Source: Rhodovibrionaceae bacterium (lineage in GTDB: Bacteria; Pseudomonadota; Alphaproteobacteria; Kiloniellales; DSM-21159). Taken from it: a stretch of 64,000 nt of DNA. This document shows positions 24,015 to 32,025 of the stretch, one piece after another (the stretch's first letter is position 1; each line of letters opens with the position of its first letter). The position numbers and the translations under genes were made by a program. Location: NCBI GenBank assembly GCA_028279885.1, contig JANQMX010000029.1, positions 62,001-126,000 on the forward strand. Direction: 5' to 3'. The notes beneath the pieces are model-generated. The model ran no database searches, was not told where the DNA came from, and saw only the letters and a list, made by a program, of their open reading frames with translations.

Positions 24015-25289
24015 ATGACGGCGCTCCTCATCCTGCTGGCGCTCTTCGCCCTGCTTCTCCTTGGCGTGCCTGTCGCCTTCGCGCTCGGCGGGCTCGGCTA
24101 TCTGATGCTGGAATTCGGCGGCTTCTCGCCGCTCATGGTCCCGCAGGGGCTATTCAGCACCATCGACAATTTCATCCTCTTGGCCGTCCCGCTCTTCCTT
24201 CTGATGTCGAACGTGTTGTTGAAGGGCGGTGTCGGGCGGGACCTTTTTGCCGCCGTGCAGGCCTGGGTCGGCCATTGGCCGGGGGGCCTGGCGGTCGCGA
24301 CCGTGGTCTCCTGCGGTATCTTCGCCGCCATCTCGGGGTCCTCGGTGGCGACGGCGGCAACCATCGGCACGGTAGCCATCCCCGAGATGATCAAGCGCGG
24401 CTATCCGCGGAGCTTCGTCCTCGGCCTGCTGGCAGCCGGCGGCACCCTGGGCATTCTCATTCCCCCCTCAATTCCGATGATCGTCTTCGGCTTCATCACC
24501 GAGGAGTCGGTGATTGCGCTCTTTCTCGCCGGAATCGGGCCGGGCTTGTTGTTGATCGTGCTCTTCATCGCCTTTTCCATGATCTACGCCCGGCTCAGCC
24601 CCGACTATCAGCCACAACCCAAGGCCGGCTGGGACGAGCGCAAACGCACGGGCATCCGCGCTTTGCCCACTTTCGGCCTGGCGGCGCTGATCATCTGGGG
24701 AATCTACAGCGGTGCCTTCACACCGACGGAGGCCGCCGCGATCGGCTTCGCAGCGGCGCTCTTCATCACCGGCCTCCTGCTGCGGACCTTGACCTGGGAC
24801 ATGCTGAAGGACGCAACCCTGGACGCCATGAAGACCACGGTCACCATTCTGCTGATCGTCGCCGGCGCCAAGGTCTTTGGTAAAGCCATCACGCTCTACC
24901 GCATTCCCCAGGACATCTCTTTCATCATCACTCAGAACTTCAACGAGGCTTGGCTGTTCGTCCTGGTGGTCGCCGCCGTGCTGGTGCTGATGGGTCTCTT
25001 CCTCGAGGCCCTCTCCATGATGCTGATCATGGTGCCGGTCCTGGCGCCCTCGCTGATACCGCTCGGCCTAGATCCGATCTGGTTCGGCATCTTCTTCGTT
25101 ATCATGGTGGAGTGCGCACTGATCACCCCGCCGGTCGGCCTCAATCTCTATGTCATACAGGCGGTCGGACGAGCCTCCATGGGGGAGGTCGCGCGTGGAG
25201 TCTGGCCATTCCTCCTCTTGATGCTGCTGACCGTGTTCTTCATCTACCTGGTACCCGACATCGCGCTCTACATACCCTTCAAGCTCTGA
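24015..25289 (+). CDS. TRAP transporter large permease (DctM family)
   Basis: A 424-aa polytopic inner-membrane protein, the transport channel of the TRAP system. Family signs are LGVPVAFALGGLGYLML near the start, ISGSSVATAATIGTVAIPEM, and AAGGTLGILIPPSIPMIVFG; the C-terminal half has ECALITPPVGLNLYVIQ. Length and motif order are typical. It is separated by only three bases from dctQ and by ten from the following lyase gene, so all are one transcription unit. Confidence 0.95.
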   Translation: MTALLILLALFALLLLGVPVAFALGGLGYLMLEFGGFSPLMVPQGLFSTIDNFILLAVPLFLLMSNVLLKGGVGRDLFAAVQAWVGHWPGGLAVATVVSCGIFAAISGSSVATAATIGTVAIPEMIKRGYPRSFVLGLLAAGGTLGILIPPSIPMIVFGFITEESVIALFLAGIGPGLLLIVLFIAFSMIYARLSPDYQPQPKAGWDERKRTGIRALPTFGLAALIIWGIYSGAFTPTEAAAIGFAAALFITGLLLRTLTWDMLKDATLDAMKTTVTILLIVAGAKVFGKAITLYRIPQDISFIITQNFNEAWLFVLVVAAVLVLMGLFLEALSMMLIMVPVLAPSLIPLGLDPIWFGIFFVIMVECALITPPVGLNLYVIQAVGRASMGEVARGVWPFLLLMLLTVFFIYLVPDIALYIPFKL

Positions 25290-25299
25290 GGAGGCTTTC

Positions 25300-26157
25300 A
25301 TGAGCAAGGCCGAAGACCTGCGCCGCCTATTGGCCGAGCCTGGCCTGATCGTCATGCCCTGCTGCTTCGATGCGCTCTCGGCGAAGCTGATCGAGCGCGC
25401 GGGCTTTCCCCTCACCTTCATGAGCGGCTTCGCCGTCTCCGTTGCCCGCCTGGGCCTGCCGGATACGGGGCTGATCTCCTATGGCGAGATGCTCGATCAG
25501 GGACGCAGCATCTGCGATGCAGTCTCCATCCCGGTGATCGGCGACGGCGACACCGGCTACGGCAACCCGCTCAACGTCAAGCGCACCGTCCGGGGCTATG
25601 CCAAGGCGGGCTTTGCCTGCATCATGATCGAGGACCAGCTGGCGCCCAAGCGCTGCGGCCACACGCGCGGCAAGCAGACGGTCTCGCGCAACGAGGCGAT
25701 TACGAGGCTGCGCGCTGCCCTGGATGCGCGTGATGAAGGCGCCGATATCCTCATCATGGCGCGGACCGATGCCCGCGCGACCGACGGTCTGGAAGAAGCG
25801 CTGACGCGTGTCAGGACCTTCCGGGAGATGGGCGCCGACATCACCTTTCTGGAAGCGCCGCGCGGCAAGGATGAAATGCGCCGCTACTGCGACGAGGTCG
25901 ACGGGCCCAAGATGGCCAACCTCGTCGAGCAAGGCGACACGCCGCTGCTGCCGCACGAAGAGCTGGAGGAGATCGGCTACAAGCTCGTGGCCTATCCCCT
26001 CACCCTGCAGCTCGCGGCGCAGCAAGGCATGATGGACGCCCTGGCCGCGATGAAGGCCGGCCGCCACCCGCAGCACCTGGCGAGCTTCACCGAGCTGCAG
26101 GCAGTCGCCGGCTTCCCGGAGTACTTCGAGGCAGAGAAGGCCTACGCGGAGGGCTAA
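25300..26157 (+). CDS. Isocitrate lyase/PEP mutase superfamily enzyme
   Basis: A 285-aa TIM-barrel enzyme. The metal-binding segment is VIGDGDTGYGNPLNVKRTV, and IMIEDQLAPKRCGHTRGK holds the loop Cys used by isocitrate and methylisocitrate lyases. MARTDARATDGLEEAL is another signature. Members cleave C-C bonds of 2-methylisocitrate or dimethylmalate, decarboxylate oxaloacetate, or rearrange phosphonates. Its place at the end of a TRAP operon suggests that it acts on the imported acid or its product. The exact reaction is not resolved. GAGGAGG lies before ATG 25300. Confidence 0.88.
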   Translation: MSKAEDLRRLLAEPGLIVMPCCFDALSAKLIERAGFPLTFMSGFAVSVARLGLPDTGLISYGEMLDQGRSICDAVSIPVIGDGDTGYGNPLNVKRTVRGYAKAGFACIMIEDQLAPKRCGHTRGKQTVSRNEAITRLRAALDARDEGADILIMARTDARATDGLEEALTRVRTFREMGADITFLEAPRGKDEMRRYCDEVDGPKMANLVEQGDTPLLPHEELEEIGYKLVAYPLTLQLAAQQGMMDALAAMKAGRHPQHLASFTELQAVAGFPEYFEAEKAYAEG

Positions 26158-26251
26158 CTAGGCTTTTCTGCGGCACCGCGCGCCCCGCCAGGCCGTCCGA
26201 CTGGGCGCCCAGTCCTGGTCCTTAGATGCGCGGGGCCAGCCCAAGAATTAT

Positions 26252-26333
26252 GTTACATATCCTCTTGTGTCTGCCCTTGAGATAGGTTACATATCGTCTT
26301 GTCTCTGTCTGAGAGATAGGTGACATATCCTCT
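26252..26333. repeat. 34-bp-period direct repeats upstream of the RHH gene
   Basis: Two full 34-bp units (26252-26285 and 26286-26319) agree at 28 of 34 positions. A third, partial copy at 26320-26333 matches 13 of 14 bases. The core is GTTACATATCCTCT, with GTGACATATCCTCT in the last unit, and GAGATAG at the unit ends. The array stops 25 bases before the start codon. Regularly spaced direct repeats in front of a ribbon-helix-helix gene are typical of autoregulatory operators or iterons. Confidence 0.75.
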
Positions 26334-26357
26334 ATCGCAGAACATGGAGCATTGAAA

Positions 26358-26924
26358 ATGATGCCCGTAGTCAGAATCAATGATGCAACTTTTGCTGATC
26401 TCAGCACGCTCAAAACATGGTTTGGGACCAACACGCCCAGCGAGACGATCGACCGCGTCGTGCGGGAAGCCATGCAGCAGCTCGGCATGGAGCGGGATGA
26501 AGAGCCGGAAGATACCACACCTAAAACGGGTGATGGTGCGATGCTGTTCGACACCGCGCCGAGCCTTACTTTTACAAAACCGCTGGCGGCGTCAATCAAC
26601 GGAGAGTCGATCCGCAATCCACGCTGGTCAGTGATCCTGCTCACGACAATTGCCCAGATTAAGGCCGAGGTGGTCGATCCTAATTTGCTCGTCCGAGAAC
26701 TAGCCATTCCGGCCAAGGCCGAGCAATACGAGGAGGAAGGATTCAAGTATCACCCCGATCTCGGTATCTCCGTGCAGGGTCAGTCAGCGTCAGACGCCTG
26801 GAAGGAAATCAATCGCCTTGCCAAGAAGTGGCGCATCCCGGTCACTGTCGAGTTTCAGTGGCGAGAGAACCCGAAGGCGAAGTTCCCCGGCAAGACTGGC
26901 GTCCTTCGCTCTGGCAATGTCTGA
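26358..26924 (+). CDS. Ribbon-helix-helix N-terminal domain protein of unknown function
   Basis: A 188-aa protein with an N-terminal RHH-like segment, about residues 1-45 (VVRINDATFADLSTLKTWF then SETIDRVVREAMQQLG), similar in pattern to the SeqA or Arc type. An acidic linker (ERDEEPEDTTPKTG) leads to a C-terminal domain that I do not recognise. That domain has SIRNPRWSVILLTTIAQIKA, YHPDLGISVQGQSASDAWKE and WRIPVTVEFQWRENPKAKF. ATG 26358 has GGAG nine bases upstream; ATG 26361 and TTG 26352 are alternatives. The region is visibly less GC-rich than its neighbours and the gene is isolated, which suggests horizontal acquisition. The upstream direct repeats are probably its own binding sites. Confidence 0.75.
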   Translation: MMPVVRINDATFADLSTLKTWFGTNTPSETIDRVVREAMQQLGMERDEEPEDTTPKTGDGAMLFDTAPSLTFTKPLAASINGESIRNPRWSVILLTTIAQIKAEVVDPNLLVRELAIPAKAEQYEEEGFKYHPDLGISVQGQSASDAWKEINRLAKKWRIPVTVEFQWRENPKAKFPGKTGVLRSGNV

Positions 26925-26936
26925 TCGAGTAACTCC

Positions 26937-26973
26937 TGATGCGGGGCCTTGAACTCGCAGAGACCCCGCATCA
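26937..26973. other. Inverted repeat after the RHH gene
   Basis: TGATGCGGGG (26937-26946) and CCCCGCATCA (26964-26973) are a perfect ten-base inverted repeat with a 17-base spacer, starting 12 bases after the RHH gene. No T-run follows, so it is at best a weak or Rho-assisted terminator. It could also be a protein-binding site or the edge of the inserted segment. Confidence 0.5.
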
Positions 26974-27051
26974 ATCGTCCTGGAAAATCCGCATAACGCT
27001 TAGTTAGCGCTCTCAGAACATGCCAAGCTGACGTTTGGGACGGCAGGGGAT

Positions 27052-27735
27052 CTAGGGAGTCAGCCCCATATCCCAGAAGCCGATCTCAAGCCGTGTCGCC
27101 ACCTTGAAGGTTTCGGCCAGAGCAGGCCAACGGCCGGAGCTCATGACGTCCTCGCCGATACGCCGCGCCGCGACCCGTTCGAGCTGCTCAGCGGCGGCGC
27201 GCGCGACCTCCTGATAGTCCTTGCCGGCGTAGGTCTCGATCCACGGAAGGTAGGGGTTGCTGTCCTTCACCGTCGCCGGGTCCTCGGCCAGGGCTTCGCC
27301 GATCTCGGCATAGCCCATCACACAGGGGCTGAGCGCCACCAGCAGGTCGAGCAGATCGCCGCTCATCCCCTTGTCGAGGACGAAACGGGTGTAGGCGTGG
27401 TTGCCCGAGGCCTCCGGTGTGGCCGCCATTTCCGCTTCGCTGAGGCCCCACTCGGCACAGAAGCTGACGTGCAGGGCCATCTCGTGGTTGAGCAGGCCGT
27501 CGACCACCTTGGCCGCCTGGCGCAGGTCGTCGAGATGCTCGGACTTGTAGACGGCGAGCGCCCAAGCCCGGCTGAAGTGAATGAGGAAGATGTAGTCCTG
27601 GGTCAGATAATGACGGAAGCAGTCCTTGGGCAGGCTGCCGTCGGCCAGCTGGCGCACGAAGCTGTGCCCGACGAAGGCATCCCAGTCCGCCTGGCAGCTG
27701 GCTTTGAGCGCCCGAAACAAGGTGTCGGCCAGCAT
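27052..27735 (-). CDS. TenA-family thiaminase II / aminopyrimidine hydrolase
   Basis: A 227-aa all-helical TenA protein. In known members it hydrolyses aminopyrimidine breakdown products of thiamine for salvage. Family patterns are FVRQLADGSLPKDCFRHYLTQDYIF, the mid-region FCAEWGLSE, then SPCVMGYAEIGEAL and LPWIETYAGKDY, with a probable catalytic Cys in SPCVMGY. It is the last gene of the cysE-iscR-desulfurase run, three bases after the ferredoxin stop. No other thi gene is nearby and I see no TPP riboswitch. Confidence 0.92.
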   Translation of the reverse strand: MLADTLFRALKASCQADWDAFVGHSFVRQLADGSLPKDCFRHYLTQDYIFLIHFSRAWALAVYKSEHLDDLRQAAKVVDGLLNHEMALHVSFCAEWGLSEAEMAATPEASGNHAYTRFVLDKGMSGDLLDLLVALSPCVMGYAEIGEALAEDPATVKDSNPYLPWIETYAGKDYQEVARAAAEQLERVAARRIGEDVMSSGRWPALAETFKVATRLEIGFWDMGLTP

Positions 27736-27738
27736 GGG

Positions 27739-28062
27739 CTAAAACTTATGCCCGCTGCCAGGGAGGGCGACGGTCAGACCCTCCATCTCTTCCGTCACGA
27801 CGATCTGGCAGCCGAGGCGTGAGGTCTGCTGCAGGTCGAACGCCAGATCGAGCATGTCCTCTTCATCTTCGGAAGGCTCATCAAGGCGCTGGTACCAGCT
27901 CGGCTCGACGATCACGTGACAGGTCGCGCAGGCGAGCGAGCCTTCGCAGGCCCCCTCGATATCGATATCGAATTTGTGCGCGACTTCCATGACGGACAGG
28001 CCGAGCGGCGCGTCCACTTCCTTGCGGTTTCCGTCGGCCTCGATGAAGACAATGCGTGGCAT
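27739..28062 (-). CDS. 2Fe-2S ferredoxin (adrenodoxin/Isc Fdx type)
   Basis: A 107-aa ferredoxin starting at ATG 28062 (MPRIVFIEADGNRKEVDAP). The cluster ligands are in CEGSLACATC (C-x5-C-x2-C) with the last Cys in SRLGCQIVV. HVIVEPSWYQRLDEPSEDEE is characteristic of the adrenodoxin-like group that serves Fe-S assembly and some P450 systems. It lies 90 nt after a cysteine desulfurase gene, which supports a role as electron donor in Fe-S cluster assembly. Confidence 0.93.
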   Translation of the reverse strand: MPRIVFIEADGNRKEVDAPLGLSVMEVAHKFDIDIEGACEGSLACATCHVIVEPSWYQRLDEPSEDEEDMLDLAFDLQQTSRLGCQIVVTEEMEGLTVALPGSGHKF

Positions 28063-28152
28063 GCTTATGGGTTCGTTGATGCTGGTCCGTCTCGAAGGCG
28101 TCACTTAGGGCTTGGCGGGGGAAAATGCCAGGGTGAATAGGCGCTTATCGGC

Positions 28153-29346
28153 TTATTGTGCGGCGGCGGATTGAGCTTGCCGAAGCCTGGTCACGGCGGA
28201 GACCAGCAGGCGGCCCGCCTCGTCTATCTCCTCGGCGGTGTTGAAGCGCCCGATCGAGATGCGCAGGCTCTGCGCGGCTGTGGCATCCTCGATGCCCAGC
28301 GCCCGCAGTACGTAGGAGGGCTCGACCGAAGCGGAAGTGCAGGCACTGCCCGTCGAAAGCGCGAGTTCCGGAAGGGCCTCAATAAGCGCATGGGCCGGAA
28401 CGCCGTCGAAGGCGACATTGAGGTTTCCGTCAAGGCGGTGGTCCATCGCCCCGTTAATGGTCAGCGGCACGGCAGCTTCGCGCAGTCGCTCGACCAGGCG
28501 GTCGCGCAGCGCAGCGACACGCTTGGCTTCCTCCGCCATCTCCCGGCCGGCGAGCCGGCAGGCCATGCCAAGGCCAACGCAAAGGGCCGGCGCGAGGGTG
28601 CCGGAACGCAGGCCGCGCTCTTGCCCTCCGCCGTCAATCATCGGTTCGAGCCGCACGCGGGGACGGCGGCGCACATAGAGCGCGCCGATGCCCTTGGGGC
28701 CATAGAGCTTGTGGCCTGAGATCGACAGGAGATCGATCTGCATGGCGTTGACGTCGAGCGGGATCTTGCCGAGCGCCTGTGCCGCGTCACTGTGGAAATA
28801 GGCCCCGCGCGCGCGACAGAGCGCGCCAATCTCCGCCAAGGGCTGAACAACGCCGATCTCATTGTTGGCGGCCATGATGGAGACGACCGCGGTCCGCTCG
28901 GTCACGGCCTGCTCCAGCGCCACCAGATCCACCAGACCGTCACGGTCAACGCCGAGAACCGTAACCTCATGTCCTTCGCGTTCCAGCCGAGCAACGGACT
29001 CCAGGACGCATTTGTGCTCCGTCGCCAGGGTCACCACATGCGGCCGCTCGGCCTTGTGGAAGTGGGCGGCACCCTTGATGGCCAGGTTGTTGGCCTCCGT
29101 CGCCCCCGAGGTGAAGACGATCTCCCGCGCCTCGGCACCGATCAGGGCTGCGACATCCGCACGCGCCGCCTCGACCGCCGTCTCGGCATCGTTGCCGTAG
29201 GCGTGGTCGACCGAATGGGGATTGCCGAAGCGCTCGCTGAAAAAGGGCAGCATGGCATCCACCACGCGCGGGTCGGTCCGCGTGGTCGCCTGGTTGTCGA
29301 GGTAAATCACCTGCGCCAGCCCGTCAGAAGCGCTCGAAACCATCAA
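28153..29346 (-). CDS. Cysteine desulfurase, IscS-like (second copy)
   Basis: A 397-aa PLP enzyme that removes sulfur from cysteine for Fe-S clusters and thiolation. VIYLDNQATTRTDPRV begins the fold. The PLP lysine is in SISGHKLYGPKG. The persulfide-forming Cys is in LSTGSACTSASVEPSYVL, the class I (IscS/NifS) loop. Its start overlaps the stop of a second, divergent desulfurase by four bases. Both copies retain the key His, Lys and Cys. It is probably the main desulfurase of this cluster. Confidence 0.94.
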   Translation of the reverse strand: MMVSSASDGLAQVIYLDNQATTRTDPRVVDAMLPFFSERFGNPHSVDHAYGNDAETAVEAARADVAALIGAEAREIVFTSGATEANNLAIKGAAHFHKAERPHVVTLATEHKCVLESVARLEREGHEVTVLGVDRDGLVDLVALEQAVTERTAVVSIMAANNEIGVVQPLAEIGALCRARGAYFHSDAAQALGKIPLDVNAMQIDLLSISGHKLYGPKGIGALYVRRRPRVRLEPMIDGGGQERGLRSGTLAPALCVGLGMACRLAGREMAEEAKRVAALRDRLVERLREAAVPLTINGAMDHRLDGNLNVAFDGVPAHALIEALPELALSTGSACTSASVEPSYVLRALGIEDATAAQSLRISIGRFNTAEEIDEAGRLLVSAVTRLRQAQSAAAQ

Positions 29347-30461
29347 CTCGCCCTTCGCCGATCCATGTTGCCCTTATATAGGCGCCCCCAAGCTTCCAGG
29401 AAGCAATCGAGATCCGCTTCCCGGCTGGCCCAGCCGAGTGAAACCCGCAAGGCAGAGCCCGCCAGGGCCGGCTCAGCCCCCATGGCAAGCAGCACGTGGG
29501 AGGCGGAGACCTTGCCGGAAGAGCAGGCAGAGCCGGAAGAAACGGCGATCCCCGCAAGATCCAGCGCGATAAGCTGCGTTTCCGCCGGCAGGAAGGGGTT
29601 GGCAAAGCAGCTCGTATTGGCCAAGCGCGGCGCTTCGCGGCCGAAAATCCGGGTTTCAGGGGCTATGGCAAGCAATTGATCCTCGAAGCGGTCGCGCCAG
29701 CTCTGAAAAGCCGCGCCTTCGGCAAAATCGCGATCGATTGCCCGGCAGGCCGCCCCGAAACCCGCGATCGCCGGCACATTCTCGGTGCCCGCCCTGAGGC
29801 GTCGCTCCTGTCCACCGCCGCGCTGCTGAGCGACGAGAGGAGCGCCCTCGCGCACGATCAGCGCACCTGCCCCCTTCGGCCCGCCCAGCTTGTGGCTGGA
29901 GAGCGATAGGTAGTCCACACCGAGCTCGGCCATATCGACCGGCAGGCGGCCCACGGCCTGCACCGCATCGCAGTGCAGCAGGCCACCAGCGGCTTTCACC
30001 AGCGCCGAGATTTCGGCAATTGGCTGAACGACGCCAGTCTCGTTGTTGGCGAGCATGACGGAAACGAAGGCTTGCCCTTCGCGCCGCTCCAACTGCGATT
30101 GAAGCACGGTCAGGTCGACCCGCCCTTGCGCGTCGACGGGAAGGCGTCCCGCGTCGGCCGCCTCCAACACCGAGGGATGCTCAATCGCAGAGGTCAGTAG
30201 GCCTCGGCCGCCGAGGGCGCCAAGGGCGAGGTTGTTCGCCTCCGTTGCGCCGCTGGTAAAGACCACCTCCGCCGGCGCAGCACCGACCAGTGCTGCGACC
30301 GCCTCTCGGGCAGCCTCTACCGCTCGGCGCGCCTCGCGGCCGAAACCGTGCACGGAAGAGGGGTTGCCGACGAGATCAAGCGCCGCACCGACCGCCGCTC
30401 TGCTCTCCTCGCGAAGTGGCGAGGTGGCGTTGTAGTCGAGGTAGATGCGCGGCGACGTCAC
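29343..30461 (-). CDS. Cysteine desulfurase, NifS-like (first copy)
   Basis: A 372-aa PLP enzyme of the same family as its neighbour but clearly different in sequence. RIYLDYNATSPLREESR begins the protein, LSSHKLGGPKGAGAL holds the PLP lysine, and AVSSGSACSSGKVSASHVL holds the persulfide Cys. TSGATEANNLALGALG is a shared family segment. It follows iscR by 15 bases. The tandem pair may divide labour between Fe-S assembly and tRNA thiolation; the split is inference. Confidence 0.94.
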   Translation of the reverse strand: MTSPRIYLDYNATSPLREESRAAVGAALDLVGNPSSVHGFGREARRAVEAAREAVAALVGAAPAEVVFTSGATEANNLALGALGGRGLLTSAIEHPSVLEAADAGRLPVDAQGRVDLTVLQSQLERREGQAFVSVMLANNETGVVQPIAEISALVKAAGGLLHCDAVQAVGRLPVDMAELGVDYLSLSSHKLGGPKGAGALIVREGAPLVAQQRGGGQERRLRAGTENVPAIAGFGAACRAIDRDFAEGAAFQSWRDRFEDQLLAIAPETRIFGREAPRLANTSCFANPFLPAETQLIALDLAGIAVSSGSACSSGKVSASHVLLAMGAEPALAGSALRVSLGWASREADLDCFLEAWGRLYKGNMDRRRAS

Positions 30462-30476
30462 ACAGCGGCCAACCTT

Positions 30477-30947
30477 CTACTCGGCGGCGCAGGGATTGCT
30501 CTTCAGCTGCAGGATATCGCGCGGATCCGGAAGCTCGAAGTTGCGTTCCAGGACATCTGCGATGGTGATGGACGACAGGAAGTCGTTGAGCGTACCGCTG
30601 AGCCGCACCCAAAGGTCGTGCGTGGCGCAGTAGTTCTCCGTCGCGCTGCAGTGTGACGGGTAGTGCGGCATGCAGACGCGCGCCTTGTTGGGCTCTTCGA
30701 CGGCCGCCATCACGTCGGAGACGGAGATCTCCGCTCTCGCTCGCCCGAGAAGATAGCCGCCGCCGGGACCGCGGACGGACTTGACCAGCCCGGCTCTGCG
30801 TAGCTTGGCGAAGATCTGCTCCAGGTACGACAGAGAGATCTGCTGACGCTGGGCAATCTCAGAGAGTGTGACTGGGCTTTGATCGCCATGACGCGCCAAA
30901 TCAGCAATGGCCATCACGGCGTAGCGGCCCTTCGTTCCCAATTTCAT
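30477..30947 (-). CDS. iscR: Rrf2-family Fe-S regulator IscR
   Basis: A 156-aa winged-helix regulator. The DNA-binding part is MKLGTKGRYAVMAIADLARH, then ISLSYLEQIFAKLRRAGLV and VRGPGGGYLL. The cluster-binding Cys residues are in RVCMPHYPSHCSATENYCATH. The spacing is Cx7Cx6C, slightly wider than the Cx5C of the E. coli protein. IscR with a 2Fe-2S cluster represses Isc genes; its place at the head of the desulfurase pair supports the symbol. A 108-bp gap to cysE leaves space for its own promoter. Confidence 0.92.
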   Translation of the reverse strand: MKLGTKGRYAVMAIADLARHGDQSPVTLSEIAQRQQISLSYLEQIFAKLRRAGLVKSVRGPGGGYLLGRARAEISVSDVMAAVEEPNKARVCMPHYPSHCSATENYCATHDLWVRLSGTLNDFLSSITIADVLERNFELPDPRDILQLKSNPCAAE

Positions 30948-31055
30948 GTCACAACAATTCCTTGCATGCGATCCACGATTTCTTTTGTTTTAGACCGCAG
31001 GAAATGAATTGCCATAGCACCTATGGGTAATATTCTACGCTGATCCCCGCGTTTG

Positions 31056-31808
31056 TCACGTCTTAGGGTTATCCTTTCGGCCAAGATCGTCCTTGGCGCC
31101 GGTCGGAGAGGGCACGATGGCGGGCCTGGCCTCCAGTTCGCCTTCCAGCGTATTAACCCGCGCGCGCAACGACTGGACTTCTCCCAACAAACCCTCCAAT
31201 GCCCTGGCGATCGGGTCCGGGATATCCCCTGTCGGCGTTCCATAGGCGACGAACGGCAGCTGCTCGCGCTGTCCGCCAGGGGCGACGACGCGGCCCGGGA
31301 TACCCACCACCGTCGAGCAGGCCGGTACGGGCTTGGTCACAACTGCGTTAGCACCAACACGCGCGGAGCGGCCGACCGTAATCGGCCCCAGGATTTGCGC
31401 ACCTGAGCCGACGATCACATCGTCTTCCAAGGTCGGATGACGCTTCACGTTGCGCTGCTGGTCGCTATCGATACTGGGAGCCACGCCGCCCAAGGTAACG
31501 CCGTGGTAGATGGTAACGTTATCGCCGATCCGCGCGGTTTCGCCGATCACCACGCCCATGCCGTGATCGATGAACAGCCGCTTTCCGATGTGGGCGCCGG
31601 GATGAATCTCGATGCCTGTCAACCAGCGGCCGAATTGGGAAATCCAGCGGCCGGCCAAATGCCACTTGCGCTGCCAGGCCCAATGCGCCAAGCGGTAGAA
31701 TAGAAGAACCTGAAACCCTGGGTAGAGAAGCACCACTTCCAGCGCCGAGCGCGCCGCCGGATCGCGGGCTCTTATGGTCTCGATATCGCGGCGCAGGCCC
31801 TTGAACAT
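31056..31808 (-). CDS. cysE: Serine O-acetyltransferase
   Basis: A 250-aa acetyltransferase that makes O-acetylserine, the direct precursor of cysteine. The left-handed beta-helix repeats are evident ([18 protein letters not shown], then [20 protein letters not shown], then [16 protein letters not shown]). The catalytic His/Asp region is in [15 protein letters not shown] 31808 follows GAAGG at seven bases. The C-terminal 60 residues form a coiled-coil-like and low-complexity tail beyond the usual short EpsC-type protein. It heads the sulfur/Fe-S run and would supply cysteine to the two desulfurases. Confidence 0.93.
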   Translation of the reverse strand: MFKGLRRDIETIRARDPAARSALEVVLLYPGFQVLLFYRLAHWAWQRKWHLAGRWISQFGRWLTGIEIHPGAHIGKRLFIDHGMGVVIGETARIGDNVTIYHGVTLGGVAPSIDSDQQRNVKRHPTLEDDVIVGSGAQILGPITVGRSARVGANAVVTKPVPACSTVVGIPGRVVAPGGQREQLPFVAYGTPTGDIPDPIARALEGLLGEVQSLRARVNTLEGELEARPAIVPSPTGAKDDLGRKDNPKT

Positions 31809-31886
31809 GATCTTACCTTCGCACGATTTAACGGGAACGCTTTGTGACGCCAGAGTGGTAAATGGGTTGCAATGTTCCAAATAGGC

Positions 31887-31914
31887 AATATGGAGGAAGG
31901 CCATAGATTGTCAA
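31887..31914 (-). promoter_or_regulatory. Candidate sigma-70 promoter of cysE
   Basis: On the minus strand, TTGACA (31914-31909) is a perfect -35 and CATATT (31892-31887) a four-of-six -10, with a 16-base spacer. The transcript would start near 31880, with a leader of about 70 nt before the cysE ATG. No experimental support. Confidence 0.4.
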
Positions 31915-31936
31915 TTTGCCGTCCTGTCCCTACACG

Positions 31937-32005
31937 AGTGCCATCAAGGCACTAATCCCGTTAGTTGCGGGAAACGATCAACAACCCTAAGCGACGACAA
32001 GTCGC
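31937..32005 (+). other. Three small hairpins before the alpha/beta hydrolase gene
   Basis: Three perfect short stems occur in a row: AGTGCC-atcaa-GGCACT (31937-31953), TCCCG-ttagttg-CGGGA (31956-31972) and GCGAC-gacaa-GTCGC (31991-32005). They end 21 bases before the ATG at 32026. They could form a structured leader or a small RNA; none matches a riboswitch I know. Confidence 0.4.
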
Positions 32006-32025
32006 CGTGGTAGTCGAGAGACCAT

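Noticed and set aside
26222..26746. A 174-codon minus-strand frame over the repeat region and the RHH gene
   Set aside because: It reads through the direct repeats and antisense to the RHH gene; the product is Ser/Arg-rich without domain signs. The plus-strand gene has start, RHH pattern and spacing to the repeats.
26158..27051. CRISPR array or prophage remnant at the direct repeats
   Set aside because: There are only two and a half units with no unique spacers, and no cas, integrase or phage structural gene is present; an operator array explains it better.
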